Assembly (NCBI GenBank): GCA_039545355.1
Contig: BCJJ01000002.1
Coordinates: 267,898-331,897, forward strand
DNA from: Trichosporon coremiiforme
Lineage: Eukaryota > Basidiomycota > Tremellomycetes > Trichosporonales > Trichosporonaceae
Reading direction: 5' to 3'
DNA: 64,000 nucleotides
Position numbers and translations under genes: made by a program
Part shown: in pieces, positions 12,057 to 23,741 of the stretch
Layout: each line of letters begins with the position of its first letter
Position numbering within the stretch: position 1 is the stretch's first letter
Notes under the pieces: model-generated
Databases searched by the model: none
Told to the model about the DNA's origin: nothing
What the model saw: the letters and a program-made list of their open reading frames with translations, nothing else

Positions 12057-13455
12057 CTAGTGGTCATGGTCACCGACGAGCAGCGCGAGCCCGAGCGGGA
12101 TCAGCATGCCCGTCACAAGCAAGAAGGCGCGGGAGATGGGGCGGGAGATCTCGTCGCGCTCAGCGTGGCAGTCGTGCTTGTTGAGCGGCTGAATCACCGT
12201 CGCGACGTACAGGAAGCTGCCGCCTGAAAAGAGCAGCACGGCGCCGGTCCACCAGCTCAAACCGTACTTCCCATCCGCCGACGCGCCGTTGTTGGTCCCG
12301 AACAGGCTCACAAGTGCGTAAGTCAAGATCGCGCCGAGCGGCGCCGAGAGACTGAACACGAGGAGGCGGTTCTTGATCTGCGTGTGGTTCAGGTGCAGGC
12401 CGAGGAGCGTCGTCGTGAGCCCAAGGGCAGCAGGCCCCTTGTGGATCAACACGGCCAGGAAAACAATCAGCCCCAGTTCAGCAGCGCCGGTCAGGCTGCT
12501 CGCTCCGAGTGCAATTCCGTCCGCCGCGCCGTGAATCACCAGTCCCAAAGTAGCGCTCAGACCCGACGTAGGGTCAGGAGAAGACGGCTCAGACGGGTCC
12601 TTCGGCAGCATGGGGTGCGCCTCGGCGTGGCTGTGGAGGTGCGGTGGGTGTGGCGTGAAGGTCTCGACGAGGAGCATGAGCGCAAAACCAGCGAGGAGGA
12701 AAATGCCGATCGTGTGCATCGAGTGCGGGTCGGCCGCCATCATGGTCACGACGCCTTCGGGGATAATTATCGTCAGTGCCGCACCGATCAGAAGGCCGGT
12801 GCCCAGGATCGAGATACCCGAGAGGGCTCTGGCTGCATGTTAGCTGGCGTTCGAGTACTGTAAGCGGGGGAGGAGAATACTAGGGCGTTGAACACTGGTG
12901 CAACGACAGCCCCATCGCATAATGCGACTGGACGGAATGACAGGGCGTGCAGATGATCGCCACCTCCACTCTGATCGACGCCGAATGCCGCACGCCATTG
13001 CTGCATTATTCGGACATGAAGAAGCGCTGGTAGCGCCGTGGAACGACGAGGCCGGCTCCGAGCTCGATCTCGATCTCGATCTCGATCTCGTTCAGACGAC
13101 GACCGAGACTTGGCGAATCACGCCGCAAGTGAAGCGAGTGAATCAGCCGTTAAGTGAATCAGCACAGAGAGGACCTCAGCGGTACCTCAGCTCGCCAATC
13201 ATACTGTTATCTCGCTCGTCCAAGTCCCTCCGGCGTCACTGGCGTCGCTGGTGTCGCCCCTCACATGACACACGTCGCGCGCCACGATGACAAACACGCC
13301 AGGAACATAGAGCGTGATAGCTGGGACCAAAGCTATGGCGGTGGTGCCGCAGACTCACGAGACATGCTATCCTTAAAGACGAGCGGGATTGAGCCCACGG
13401 CCATGGACGCGGCCGTCATTGCGGCGCACTGGCCAAGGAGCGTGAGGAGCGGCAT
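12057..13455 (-). CDS. ZIP-family metal transporter (SLC39A9/ATX2-like)
   Basis: This is a predicted multi-pass transporter moving Zn2+ or Mn2+ into the cytosol; the ZIP9/Atx2 subgroup acts at the Golgi. There are two exons, 13455-13359 and 12832-12057, giving 290 aa, close to the 307 aa of human ZIP9. Exon 1 encodes the first membrane helix and ends in the GSIPLVFKDSMS motif. Exon 2 begins in the second helix (ISILGTGLLIGAALTIIIPEG). A His-rich cytosolic loop (HPPHLHSHAEAHPM) precedes the metal-binding helices with VIHGAADG and LIHKGPAALG. The intron is 526 nt, far longer than most in this window, and contains a short GATCTC repeat. The gene converges with APC2, with the stop codons only 36 bp apart. 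The subfamily is well supported; the metal is inferred. Confidence 0.88.
13063..13090. repeat. Hexanucleotide microsatellite (ctcgat)n
   Basis: About 4.7 perfect copies of the 6-mer ctcgat lie inside the long intron of the ZIP transporter gene. Confidence 0.9.
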
Positions 13456-14407
13456 CGGGTCGCTGCTTGCTGTCGGGTTACTGAGGTCACTAAGTTCGGG
13501 ATGGGGGAAGATCGGATTGTTTCGAGACCTCTTGTTTTGGTGACAGGCGAAGGTGCGTTTTCGATACGAGATGAAGTGACGGGCGCAAGAAGAGGGAAAA
13601 GGGAAAATCAAGAAATGCTGCGGGCAGAGGAAGTAAGAGGTGTATGAGTAGCGAAGCAATGAAGTGATGTGAAGAAGAGAGGGGGGAAAGCGACGAAGGA
13701 CGAGGGCGGGAGGGAAGACTGGGGTGGAAGCTGATATGGGATCGGTGAGGTACGCCCTTCCTCGGATAGGTTGATGGGTGTTGAGGGGCCGTTAGCGTCG
13801 TCATAGCCAGCACAAGGCAGAGCCCGGGATTCCGAACCTGGCCTGCGCCCTGAGGGAGAGATCTACACGTGCTGTCTGTGATGCATGCCTGCTTCGCTGT
13901 CGCATGCATATCAGACCTGCTTGTTCTCTTGTTGCTTATCGCTCATCGGCGGCTGTGGACAGTGAGAAGAATCCCAGGGGCACAGCGCCGCGCGCGGCAA
14001 TGGGTGTCAGCTGTCAACTGGGCCGATGTGGATCAGGGGATTATGAACAACGGAGTCAGATCTTGGTGAAGATGACCGGGATAACCTCGGAACATCCCTC
14101 GCAGCCGGTGTCCATCCCCACCGCCCGGCCGGCCGCTCACCGCTCGATATCGTCACATCGTCCTCACCGATAGCAGCAGTCGTATCACTCTTCCTTCCTC
14201 TCCGCCTCTCGCTTCATTTATAGCTCGCCAGGTGGCTGGGACGACCCCACTTGCTCCAAAACTCACCGCCCACCCATTCGGCGTTGCCCGCATTTCGACT
14301 CGACCTTCCCTCGTCATCCGTCATCCGCTGACTGATCGGGCTCTACTCCAAGGTCGCCGACTTCTCCCTTCGCTCTCCTCTCCACGATCCGACCAGACGA
14401 AGGCACC
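13456..14407. other. Divergent intergenic region ZIP/PPCS
   Basis: This holds the leaders and promoters of the ZIP gene (left) and the phosphopantothenate-cysteine ligase gene (right). The minus strand upstream of 13455 is CT-rich up to about 13740, and the plus strand is C-rich just before 14408. I see no gene. Confidence 0.5.
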
Positions 14408-15995
14408 ATGTCCGAAGCCGACGCACCGACCTCGGGCACTCTCGCCGGGCGGGAGTTTACGACCGACGACTACTTCAACACGCAGACCCCGCCAGCTGGC
14501 CTCGAGGAGAAGACGAAGCGCATGCACGACTTCATCCAGAAGTGGGCCGCCGTGCCCGATAAGAAGCTCGTCGTTGTCACTGTGAGTACGGACTGCTCTC
14601 ACTTGCGGCCCACCGGCCGTTACTAGCCGGTGATGAGGAGCCTGTGTTTCGAACAGAACGAGGTGGGCGGGGGCGTAGCTGAGCTGTTGCTATGCTTTGG
14701 ACCTGTCGACCGAGAAGGAGGGCGCAACGTCACCTTTGTGCATGACAGGCTCGGTTCGGGTTACTCTTGCATGGAGTAAGGAAACCATGACAGCAGATCC
14801 ACTTCGGCTATGGTGGTCTGACATCCTCCGGAACCTGCAAGGCTCAGGAGCGCTTCTGCAGCTTGCGTCGAGCTGACACCCAGTCCGGCGGCACGACCGT
14901 CCCGCTCGAAAGCAACACGGTGCGCTTCCTCGACAACTTCAGTGCCGGAACGCGCGGAGCGACGTCGGCCGAGTACTTCCTGAAGAACGGTTACGCCGTC
15001 ATCTTCCTCCACCGAACGCACTCCCTTCGTCCGTTCTCGCGACACTACAGCCACTCGCTGAACCCGTTCCTGGACCTGCTCGAGATTGCGCCGTCGTCGT
15101 CGCCGAACGCGGCGGACGGCTCCGAGATTCGCGTCCAGAGCGAGCAGGCGCTGAAGCTCCTTCCCGTCCTCCGCGCGTACAACAAGGCGCACGAGGAGGG
15201 CTCGCTTCTTGGCATCGAGTTTCAGACCGTCAACGACTATCTCTGGCTCCTCCGTAATGTCAGCCAGGAGATGCAGCTCCTCCAGCGCCGCGGCATGTTC
15301 TACCTTGCTGCGGCTGTTTCAGACTTCTTCCTCCCCGAGGACCGCGTGGTGAGTTTGCGTCTCTCAGCTCTTGTAGAGGCACTGTAACTGACCCCAGGCG
15401 GAGCACAAGATCCAGAGCAAGAAGGGCTCGCTCTCCCTCGAGATGGACCAGGTGCCGAAAGTGCTCAAGCCGCTTGTGCAGGAGTGGACTCCGGAGGGTT
15501 ACACTGTGTCGTTCAAAGTAGGTTGGCTTGTCTTCGGTCTCAGCTAACACGCAGCTCGAGACGGACCAGAACCTGCTCGTGCCAAAGGCCAAGGCCGCGC
15601 TTTCTCGATATGGTCACCAGCTCGTGATCGGCAACGAGCTTCACAAGCGCAAACACGAGGTCGTGTTCATTGAGCGAGTATCGCGCGCCAAGTCGCTCGG
15701 CAACCCCTCGATCGTGGGTGCCGAGACACCGCCGCTGCGGAGCACGCACCCCTCGTCCGCCGCGCTGTCTTCCCTCGCACTCACTGACTCCGGAGAACAG
15801 CCCGAGAAGGAGGAGTTCCGCGAGACGTGGCTGTACCTGAATAAATTGGCCAAGGGCCGAGTCCCTGGGCCGGACGAGTTCGAGCCTGAGATCGAGGAGT
15901 ACATCATCACGGAGCTCGTTCAGAGGCACCAGGACTGGATCAACGATGGGGGACCGCTGAAGAGCAGGCTCGCGGAGATCGTGAACAGCCAGTAG
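14408..15995 (+). CDS. CAB2: Phosphopantothenate-cysteine ligase (PPCS)
   Basis: PPCS joins 4'-phosphopantothenate and cysteine in coenzyme A synthesis; in fungi it is a stand-alone cytosolic enzyme. Exons are 14408-14581, 14884-15348, 15398-15517 and 15555-15995, all in phase 0, giving 399 aa. The core begins at the end of exon 1 and continues into exon 2 with [13 protein letters not shown], then the signature [14 protein letters not shown], followed by a nucleotide-binding fold including [15 protein letters not shown] and [10 protein letters not shown]. The C-terminal exon has the [16 protein letters not shown] segment typical of the eukaryotic family. The acidic, Ser-rich 50 residues around 300-350 are likely a surface loop. 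The first intron is 302 nt; the other two are 49 and 37 nt. Boundaries are consistent with the CTGAC-AG acceptors used across the window. Confidence 0.95.
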
Positions 15996-16267
15996 AAGTA
16001 GCAGACTAGAGAAAGCAAATCATATGTATAGCTTTTTGGACACGGTCGGATTGTGGCTAAGGTAGCAAGCTACGACTTAGGCTGCAGCTCAACTGGCTTG
16101 CGGGCAGAGCGGGTGTCAGCCAACGAGGCTTTGAACTCTGTGACAACCTTGGCCAGGTCGCGGTTTGCATGTCTGCCAAACGAGTATTGGCAGGTAGACG
16201 TGACGCGGCCAAGTGTCAAGCCCTGTTCAGTGCCCAGGCGTAGTCCGGGTGGATGTGACGGGCGATG

Positions 16268-16731
16268 TTACAGAGACATGGTTCCGGGATCGAAATGGCC
16301 CTTCGTATCCAATGGGCCGAGAGGTACACCTTCGATCCGCTCACAGTCGGCATTGACCCTGCTCTTCTCCTTGACCCAGACCGACGTGCCGAGGACCGCC
16401 TCCAGGGCCTTGACCCATACCTAGTCCGCCCCCCCAACCGTCCCCAGTGCAAACGTTTCCATCGGATGGCGCCAGTTATCCTCCATACCCTCGAGCAAGC
16501 TCAGCTTGAACAGGGGCATGAGGCAGGGACAAGCATATTTGTCCATGAAGGCGACCAGGTCAGCCAGGCGGCGCATGTAGTCCCCGTCCCGGTGGCCCGG
16601 AGGTGAAAGCTTGTCGGCAACAACGAGTTCGAAAAAAGTGTTCCAGGATGCTCAAGTGCTCAAGTCGAGCATCAATGAGATGGTGGATCTTGTCGCTGCG
16701 GCCGGAATCGATCGCATCGCCCAGAACGTCG
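16268..16731 (-). pseudogene. Decayed gene, possibly BTB/POZ-like
   Basis: Read on the minus strand, a coding-like stretch starts after an acceptor (CTGACAGCAG) at 16732. It runs through DVLGDAIDSGRSDKIHHLID and LEHLSILEHFF. It is then broken by a +1 frameshift in a T run (A6 at 16632-16637). After correction it continues with YMRRLADLVAFMDKYACPC and then a TAG at 16421-16423 in the middle of a conserved-looking segment, ending at TAA 16268-16270. The pattern, an aromatic-rich domain followed by a helix with a K-Y-x-C motif, resembles the BTB/POZ-type proteins expanded in Trichosporonales, but the family call is an inference. No start codon or first exon was found. Confidence 0.5.
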
Positions 16732-17266
16732 CTGCTGTCAGCTGGGAGTGATACAAAATTGTTGTGAGAACTGAGCAGGGATCGATATTAAGCACGGCAC
16801 CTGCAGCCTTGTGACGCAAGGTATCACGCGTTTGATGCCGCGCAAAAGGACGTTGTGTAATATAAGAAGCACAGTTTGCACCATGGCAGCCTCCCTTCGC
16901 CAAGCAGGCGGCGGTCTCTTACGGAGGCCCCTCCCCTCATCTGGCAACATTGGACACCAGAGGGCCGGGTGATCATCAGATCTCTTCGGTCTCTCCACGG
17001 CCACGGAACAAGGAGCACTCATGAACCAGCTGAAACCGAAGTGGCGCACAAAATCAAAGAATCCACACAAATACGTCGCACGGTCACTGCGCCTCCTCAG
17101 TTCGAGTCTGCGCCAACAAACCGCTCACGACGCATCTATGCCGTCATTCGTGTGGTCATTATCTATTGCAGACATAGAGTTTTACCAGTCACTCCTCCAC
17201 AGGACACGACCAAGGTCGGAGATTCTCTGACGCCAGATATCTCACCTTCGCACCCACCATTCAGCA
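16732..17266. other. Intergenic between two decayed genes
   Basis: The region contains no supported gene. It should hold the lost 5' parts of the minus-strand decayed gene and the upstream region of the plus-strand one. Open frames here have no recognisable motif. Confidence 0.4.
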
Positions 17267-17957
17267 TGAGCGAGGAGACCGCATCGCACATCACGGAGAG
17301 CGAGAAGTGGATTTTGGGGTACATCACCCTAATCTCAGCCGATCATGTCAGCTTCCGCGTCCCCTAGCGCGCTCTCTTCACGGCCAGGTACGTCCACCGG
17401 GGGCGGTGCTGACGACAGCGAGGTGTTCGCGGAAGTGTTCGAGCTTGGCGGCATCAAGACGCTCGAATTCTACGACCCCGAGCTCGAGAGCGCGGGCACG
17501 CTGGAGCGATTTCTCGAACTCGCTTTCAACTCTGAACTGACCCCCACGTGTGTCTCAGAGCACCCGACCACGGCTGAGGTCGAGCTGACCCGCGCGCTGC
17601 CCGCCCTCGTTCGCTTCCTGCAGAACTACGAATGCTGAGACCATTTCCACCAGCTGCGCATGCGTGCGGTTGAGCACGTGAAGAGCAAGTGTTCGGCGCA
17701 CACTGTCGACGCTGACTGGACGCTGAACAAGCACTCCGCTGCGATACTGGATCTGCGCGGCGGATCCCGGCTCTGTCGAGCGCTCGCTGTGGGATCTCTT
17801 ACCGGCTGCATATACCTGGGCGTGGAGTAAGGCGTGGGCGCAGGGGATAGGCGCTGTCGAGCACCGCCACTCGAGGCGGTACGAGCTGTCCACGGTCATC
17901 CCCGAGTACAGGAAGGCTGTTAAGGAGACGGAGGTGCGCGACACTACTGGCCAGTAG
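17267..17957 (+). pseudogene. Decayed gene, BTB/POZ-like domain
   Basis: The reading begins at ATG 17267 and gives a beta-strand-rich start ending in LISADHVSFRVP, which looks like the first strand of a BTB fold. An in-frame TAG (17365-17367) follows, then RALFTAR. A probable short intron (donor GTACGT, acceptor CTGACGACAG) leads into VFAEVFELGGIKTLEFYDPE. A second stop (TGA 17636-17638) lies directly after LVRFLQNYEC. Coding similarity resumes in the same frame (LRMRAVEHVKSKCSAH) and then needs a frameshift near 17775 to continue through AAYTWAWSKAWAQG to a final TAG at 17955. At least three lesions make this a pseudogene. The BTB identity is by fold pattern only. Confidence 0.55.
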
Positions 17958-18488
17958 CGGGAGCCTGTTGAGGTGCAATCTATGTATGCCTACTTTCTCA
18001 TGCAACCAGGAGAGCCTTCGATGCATGCATCGGTGAGTCGAGACGTGGTATGAGGTTTATCTGTGATGCAACTCAGATCCAGCCCGCCTGACCCTATTTA
18101 TCAGTCTGGTTGATGGTGGCATGGTGGAATCGGGCGGGTATGTGCCTAGGCGTCGCAGCGCCCGTGGCAAGGGCCGCATTACCGGACGCGAGTGTTTTGT
18201 GAGTCTCGAGCTCTGCTATCAGACCTTCATTTCAGTCATAAGTTCGGTACAGGGTTGTGAACATGCCCAAGTATGATCCTGCGCAGTTGAAGAGCGTAGC
18301 GTGAGTGTTGAGCTGGATGCGAGGCTCTGAAGTCGTGTGTCATCATGAACATGATTCACGCTAACCACCCTTCAGCCTCCACCTCCATCCTCCACACACC
18401 CTGTCGTACGGTATCCCAGCGTCCCCGTTGTGAAATACAGTTGTGGAATCATATGCATAGCTTTTTGGTTGCTTCTACGTCTAGGACG
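17958..18488. other. Intergenic, no gene seen
   Basis: A short Arg-rich open stretch near 18123-18200 has no recognisable family. The right end is the probable 3' UTR of the minus-strand VPS10 gene. Nothing else is supported. Confidence 0.4.
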
Positions 18489-21400
18489 CTAAACCTCTTC
18501 GTCGTCGTCATATCCACCGAGGATCTCCGCATCCTCATCAATAGGCAGCGTCTCGTATCCTCTCCTGAAGCCGAATCCTCCATCTCTGCGCGCCCAGGAG
18601 GGGAGATTCCTCTCCACAGCTCCCCAGGCAACAGACACGAGGCCGAGGAGGAAGTACGGCACGCTCGCGAGAGTGGCGAGCACCTGGTTGTCCCTGTAGG
18701 CGCGATGCTCATCGAGCCGGATACCGCCGGCCCGACCGCCCTTCTGCACGTACCAGTATCCCGCGAGACCGGCGGCCGCGAAGGGAATGAGCGCGATCGT
18801 GGCCCAGAACATGCCGCCCTTGCCACCGCCGCCGATGAGACCGGGACAGGCGTGCCTCAGTCCCTGGTCCGGACGCTCGCCGCCGACACAGGAAGAATAG
18901 GGGATCTTGCGGTACGCCGTCCGCTCGTACCAGAATCCGTCCCCTGGTCCGTTGGCGTAACATTGCTCCTCCTCCGTGTCGACTGATAGCGGGCTAGCAC
19001 CGTCAACGAGGACACATTTGCCCTCGCTATTGCGGTAGTAGTTGAACTCGCATTCGAAGTCTTCCGGGGCGCAAGTGCAGTTCTTCTGGATCTTTTGCGG
19101 CTGCGTCAGCGTCTCGCCGATGTAGCAGTCGCGATCGCGGATGCGGCGGCGGTACAGCACCTGCCGGCCGAAGAGGCACTCCTCCTGCCGGTTCTCCGAG
19201 GGAGACCACAGCTCGAAGTCGTCGTGGTTCGGGTCATCCTCCTTCAGCTCGCACTGCCGTGTCTGAACCGCAGAGAAGTCGAGGTGTACGAGAGTGGATT
19301 TGGATTTGCCGCTTGACGACGGCGAGTGTCCGATCAGGAAGAAGCGCCGGGAGGTATCCTGCGGCACGGTCTGGATCGTCTCGATGCGCAGCTTCTCGCC
19401 GAAGCTGTACGTGTTCCAAGTCAGACCCTCGTCGAGAGTGTACAGCACGTGGTCGGTCGGCTCCTCATCGTTCACAAGCACGATGATCGTCCCGCTGTCG
19501 CCGTACTCCCACATGTGTGCGTCCTTGTGCACCTCCTCCCAAGTGAAGCCACCGTCGCGGGTGAGGAACACGTCTGAGTCGTCGTACGCCGCGAGCTCCT
19601 CGCCGACGTTGCCGACGCCGAGCATGAGCCCAACCGCCGAGGGGGAGCTGTACGTCGCCTTAGGATCGCGCCGCTCCGTGTACCCGTGCAGCTGGAGGGA
19701 GCACGACGTGCGGCGGCAGTCGTACTCCTGACCGAGGGAGTCCTTGGCGGGCGGAATAAGGCGCTTCCACGATCCTCCGTCGTTGTGCGTGATACGCGTC
19801 TGCAGCTTCTTCTTGCCGCTCATTTCTGCGTCCTCCGGGTTCGCAACGACATTGACAACCGCGATGCCGTCCAGCCCAATCATCTTCTCGAAGTCGACGT
19901 AGCCGGCGGCGTTGCGGTTCACGTTCTCGATGGACAAGCCGTAGTATGTTCCGTTCGAGTTGGATTTGAAAATGGTGCCAAACTCGGCGCTCTTGGCCGC
20001 ACTCATGGTCATGTGCACGAACAGAGCCTTAGTGCTGCTCTCGAGGATCGTGTACGCGTGGTTGTCGACGCTGATGCTCGGCGGGAACTGCGCCTCGGCA
20101 AAGTGCTTCCCGTCCATCGACACCTGGAGGCGGAGCTGGTTCTTCTCGCCCTCGAGCTCGGCGACGACAAGATATTCGGCGAACGTCGCCGAGCCGACGA
20201 CATTGTCGAACAGCTTCTCCTTGTTTCGGTAATAGTTCCTGCCGGCGATGAACTCGAGCGGGTTTCCGTCCGGCGACCGCTGCGAGCCCTTCTTGTCCTT
20301 GTAGCTCTCGCAGAGGATCAGACGCTCGTCAATCTTGAACTTCTCGTCACGCGCCCACGTGCACGACTTGACGTATGTGTCAATACCTTGCCAGTCGCGC
20401 CCGTTGTTTGTCGTGTAGAACGCCTTAGCGTGGCAGTTTGGCGAGATCGTGTCACTGCACCCCTCGCTGCCCGTGTAAATGAGCCAGTCGGAGCGTGTCG
20501 GGTGGAAGTCGATCGCGGGAATGCCAAGCGAGTTGGGGTCCATCGGCAAGTTCATTTGCTGCCATGTCTTGCCCGTGTCCGTCGTGTAGATGATGACACG
20601 ATCCGTCGTGAACAGGTACGCGCGTTCCTTGTCGTTCGGGTGCATCGTGATCGCGAGGAACTTGCGGTCGTCCCGCACCTGGCTCCACGAGTAGCCCTCA
20701 TTGCGCGACTGCCACACAGTGCCGTCGGCCATGTGCAGCAGGATTGTCTCCGACTCCGAGAAGTACAGGTAGCGGTCGATCTTGCTGTCGAACGGGTGTG
20801 TGACGTGCGACACTTTGCCATCTTCGGGCTTGGCGTCTCCGCACTGTTTCTTGACCTTTTCGTCGAGCTTCTTGCCCTTGCTGCGGTCACACGTGTTGCC
20901 AGGGATCAGGCGGTAGCCACTGGAACCCATGTAGGTGTCGTCCTTGTTCTGACACGTCCCGGGCGGCACGATCTCGGGACCGGCGGGCACGCACTTGTTG
21001 TCCTGGCGAATAAAGTTGAAGTCACACTCGTAGTCCTCCTCCGTACAAGGACAGCTGTCCTCGTGGCCGACGGGATCCTCAAACTTGTTGCCGACGTAGC
21101 AGCGCGCATCGAGCTTGCGGCGGCGGTACCACTGCTTGTGGCCCATGATGCACTCGTCGTCGTTGTTGCGACGCATGTACCATTTCTCAAAATCGCCGTC
21201 CTTGCATTGGCGAGTCTGCAGGTTGGCAAAGTCGAGGAAAACACTGGCATAGCGGCCGTCCTTGTCCGCCTCCCTCCGGGGGATCTGGCCGAGCGCAAGG
21301 AACTTTTGAGACGTCGAGTCCGGGATCGTTGTGAGAACAGCAACACGCATGGTGACGCCGAGATCGAGCTTGACCCACTCGTTTCCGCCATCATAGCTGT

Positions 21401-22959
21401 AGTGCACATGGTCGGTCGGTTCCTCATCGTCGGCGATGACGAGGATGCTGCCCTGGTCGCCGAACTCGTACTTGTGCGCGCCCTCCTGGATCATCTTCCA
21501 GGTGACACCGCCGTCGGTCGAGAGGAAGGTGTCGCAGTCGTCGTACGGGAGCAGATAGTCACCGACGGAGCCGACGGCCATGACGAACCCGGGCGCGGTC
21601 GAAGAGAACACTGTGCCCATGTTGTGCGACTTGGTGACACCGTGCACGTGGAGGGCACAGTAGTCCGAGTCGCAGCGGTACTTGTTCCCGTCCATGTCGG
21701 TCTCAGGAGCGTCAATGTAGTGCCAGTTGGAGCCATCGTCGAAGGTGATGACGGACTGGAGCTGCTTCTCCGCCTGGTTGTTGACAACGTCGTCCTTGTT
21801 CGAGACAATGTTGGCGATGCCCACGCCCTCGAGCCCCTTCAACGGCTCAAAGTCGACGATGCCGCGTGCGTTGCGGTTCGTGTTTTGCAGCGACTCGACA
21901 AAGTACTTGCCTTCGCCGGACGAGGTGAAAAGCGAGCCGATGCCTGCACGACGGGACTGGAGAATATCGACCATAATCGAGTGCTTCGAAGAGTCAACGA
22001 TCGTGTACGCATTCTCGACGAGGTTCGGAAGCGCCGAGTGTGGGAATTGGGCTTGGTTCCACTTGACGCCGTCGGTCGAAACGAACATGTGCATAGGATC
22101 GCCGTCGCGGGCATGGAATTCGGCGCCAGAGCGCACAGCGACGACCATGAACTTGGACACGATGCCGAGTCCGACAACGCCCTTGGCGTACTTGCCAATG
22201 CCAAGGTCGACGTACGTCTTGGTCTCGAACCAGTTCTTCGACGAGTAGAGGCGGCTCTCCGAGTGGCCCTCCTCGTCCGGCTTGTTCGGCGACGCGACGC
22301 AGAGCACGAGATTGTCGTCCGCCTCGATCTCCTCCTCCGAATGCGCAAACATACACTGCGTCGTGTAGGGCAGCAGGGTCTGGAGCTCGCCGTGGAACAT
22401 GTCGGTCGTGTAGTACGAGAGATCGTAGCAAGTCTTGCTCCCGCCCCACGGCCAGTGGCCCTTGCCGTTCTCGCACTTCCTTGCTTGGAAGATGATCCAG
22501 TCCGGCTTGGTCGCGTGGAAGGATAGCGGCTTCGTGCTCAGCGAGGCGGGGAATTCAGACTTGAATGATTGCCAGCTCTCGCCACGGTTGTAAGTAGCAT
22601 AGTGCGTCGTGTCGCGACCGATCACGAAGGCAACGGCTGGGTCGTAGGGATGCTCGACAAGCAACGCCGCGTCCTTAACGTTCTCGGCCAGCTTCCAGGA
22701 CTTGCCCTCGCTGTCCGACCGCCATATTGTGCCCTCGTGCGCGTCGTGCATCAGCGCCACCTGCGGTTAGCTCTGCAATAAAGTGTTAGCTCACCTCAGA
22801 GTCCTCAAAGTAGAACAGCTTGGTCGGCAGCGATTTGAACTTTGTGATCTCGACACCGGGGTCGCCGCCGAGCGCCGGTAGCGCCCAGACGAGGAGGGCG
22901 AGAGCGAAGAGGAGTATCCTCGCCCCTGCTCTGGCCCCGAAGGGGACATGTGTCCGCAT
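18489..22959 (-). CDS. VPS10: Vacuolar protein sorting receptor Vps10 (sortilin family)
   Basis: Vps10 is a type I receptor that carries hydrolases such as carboxypeptidase Y from the late Golgi to the endosome or vacuole. Exon 1 (22959-22795) encodes a signal peptide of about 31 residues ending in LVWALPALG. After a 34-nt intron, exon 2 (22760-18489) carries the rest; total 1478 aa. The lumenal part contains two tandem VPS10 domains, each with BNR-like repeats of the type STDGGVTWKM and TRDGGFTWEEV, and each closed by a Cys-rich sortilin C-terminal module (for example ECLFGRQVLYRRR and ECIMGHKQWYRRR). A membrane helix (ATIALIPFAAAGLAGYWYV) is followed by a second hydrophobic segment and an acidic tail ending GGYDDDEEV. 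Length and order match fungal Vps10. Confidence 0.97.
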
Positions 22960-23741
22960 GGCGGTGTGCTCGGTGTGCCTTCCCTCGATGTGCGGTGTCT
23001 GTCGTTGGTGCGTGCGGCGTATGGTGCGTGTGTGTGCAGATGCAGAGTCCTTGTGTATCAGATGTGTAGTCGGTTAAGGAGCGTGGTGCAGCCGGTTGGG
23101 ATCGATGTGAAGTGGGGAACGATGAGAACTCTCCGAGGTCAATGTCGAAACCAAGAGCGGCAATGACGGACGGATGCCAGGCGACGAGCGAGCGTGTCCT
23201 GCCAGCATCCAGGCACGCTGTTCCAGCTTGCGCAGCGCGAGCGTGTCCCTGTCCCTGACCTGTCTCCCTTCCTGGTCATGTCGCCACCGAACCGTGGAGG
23301 TTGGCCAGGTGGAGGTGTGTGTCACCTTCTCTATCTCATCCTCCCCCTTAACACGTCATGTCGGACCTCCACCAGTTGGTCACCGCAATAAAATTCGGAA
23401 AGCAGGCAACAGTTGTTGACTTCATCCACCTTCCTCTGACTCGTGAGTATCCCTTCCCTCTCTCCTCGAAATGATGTTCTACATTATCTACATTGTCTGA
23501 ATGGTCCCCGGACCTTGCAGACAAACCTTTCTATCAACCTTACCACTGATCCATCCACCAAAGCTGGCTGTCTCGAGAATCCGATGCTAATGTCAGACAA
23601 CTTTTTCCGTCCTCCTGAAAAGGTTACCACCATTGCGATCGCGAGGCTACATAGGTATGCTCCTAGATAGATTATGCATCAGGCTGAAGCCAGCCAATTC
23701 TACGTCCACTCGCAGCACTCGGAGCAGACAGCCCACGGAGC
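22960..23741. promoter_or_regulatory. Divergent promoter region VPS10/NSUN5-like
   Basis: A 782-bp region separates the two divergent start codons. No gene is seen. Several GT-rich runs lie just upstream of VPS10 (22970-23040). No specific binding site could be assigned. Confidence 0.45.

Noticed and set aside
19686..22526. 946-codon open frame on the plus strand
   Set aside because: It is exactly antisense to VPS10. GC-rich codon bias leaves the opposite frame open; the translation has no motifs and is Val/Leu/Arg-biased.
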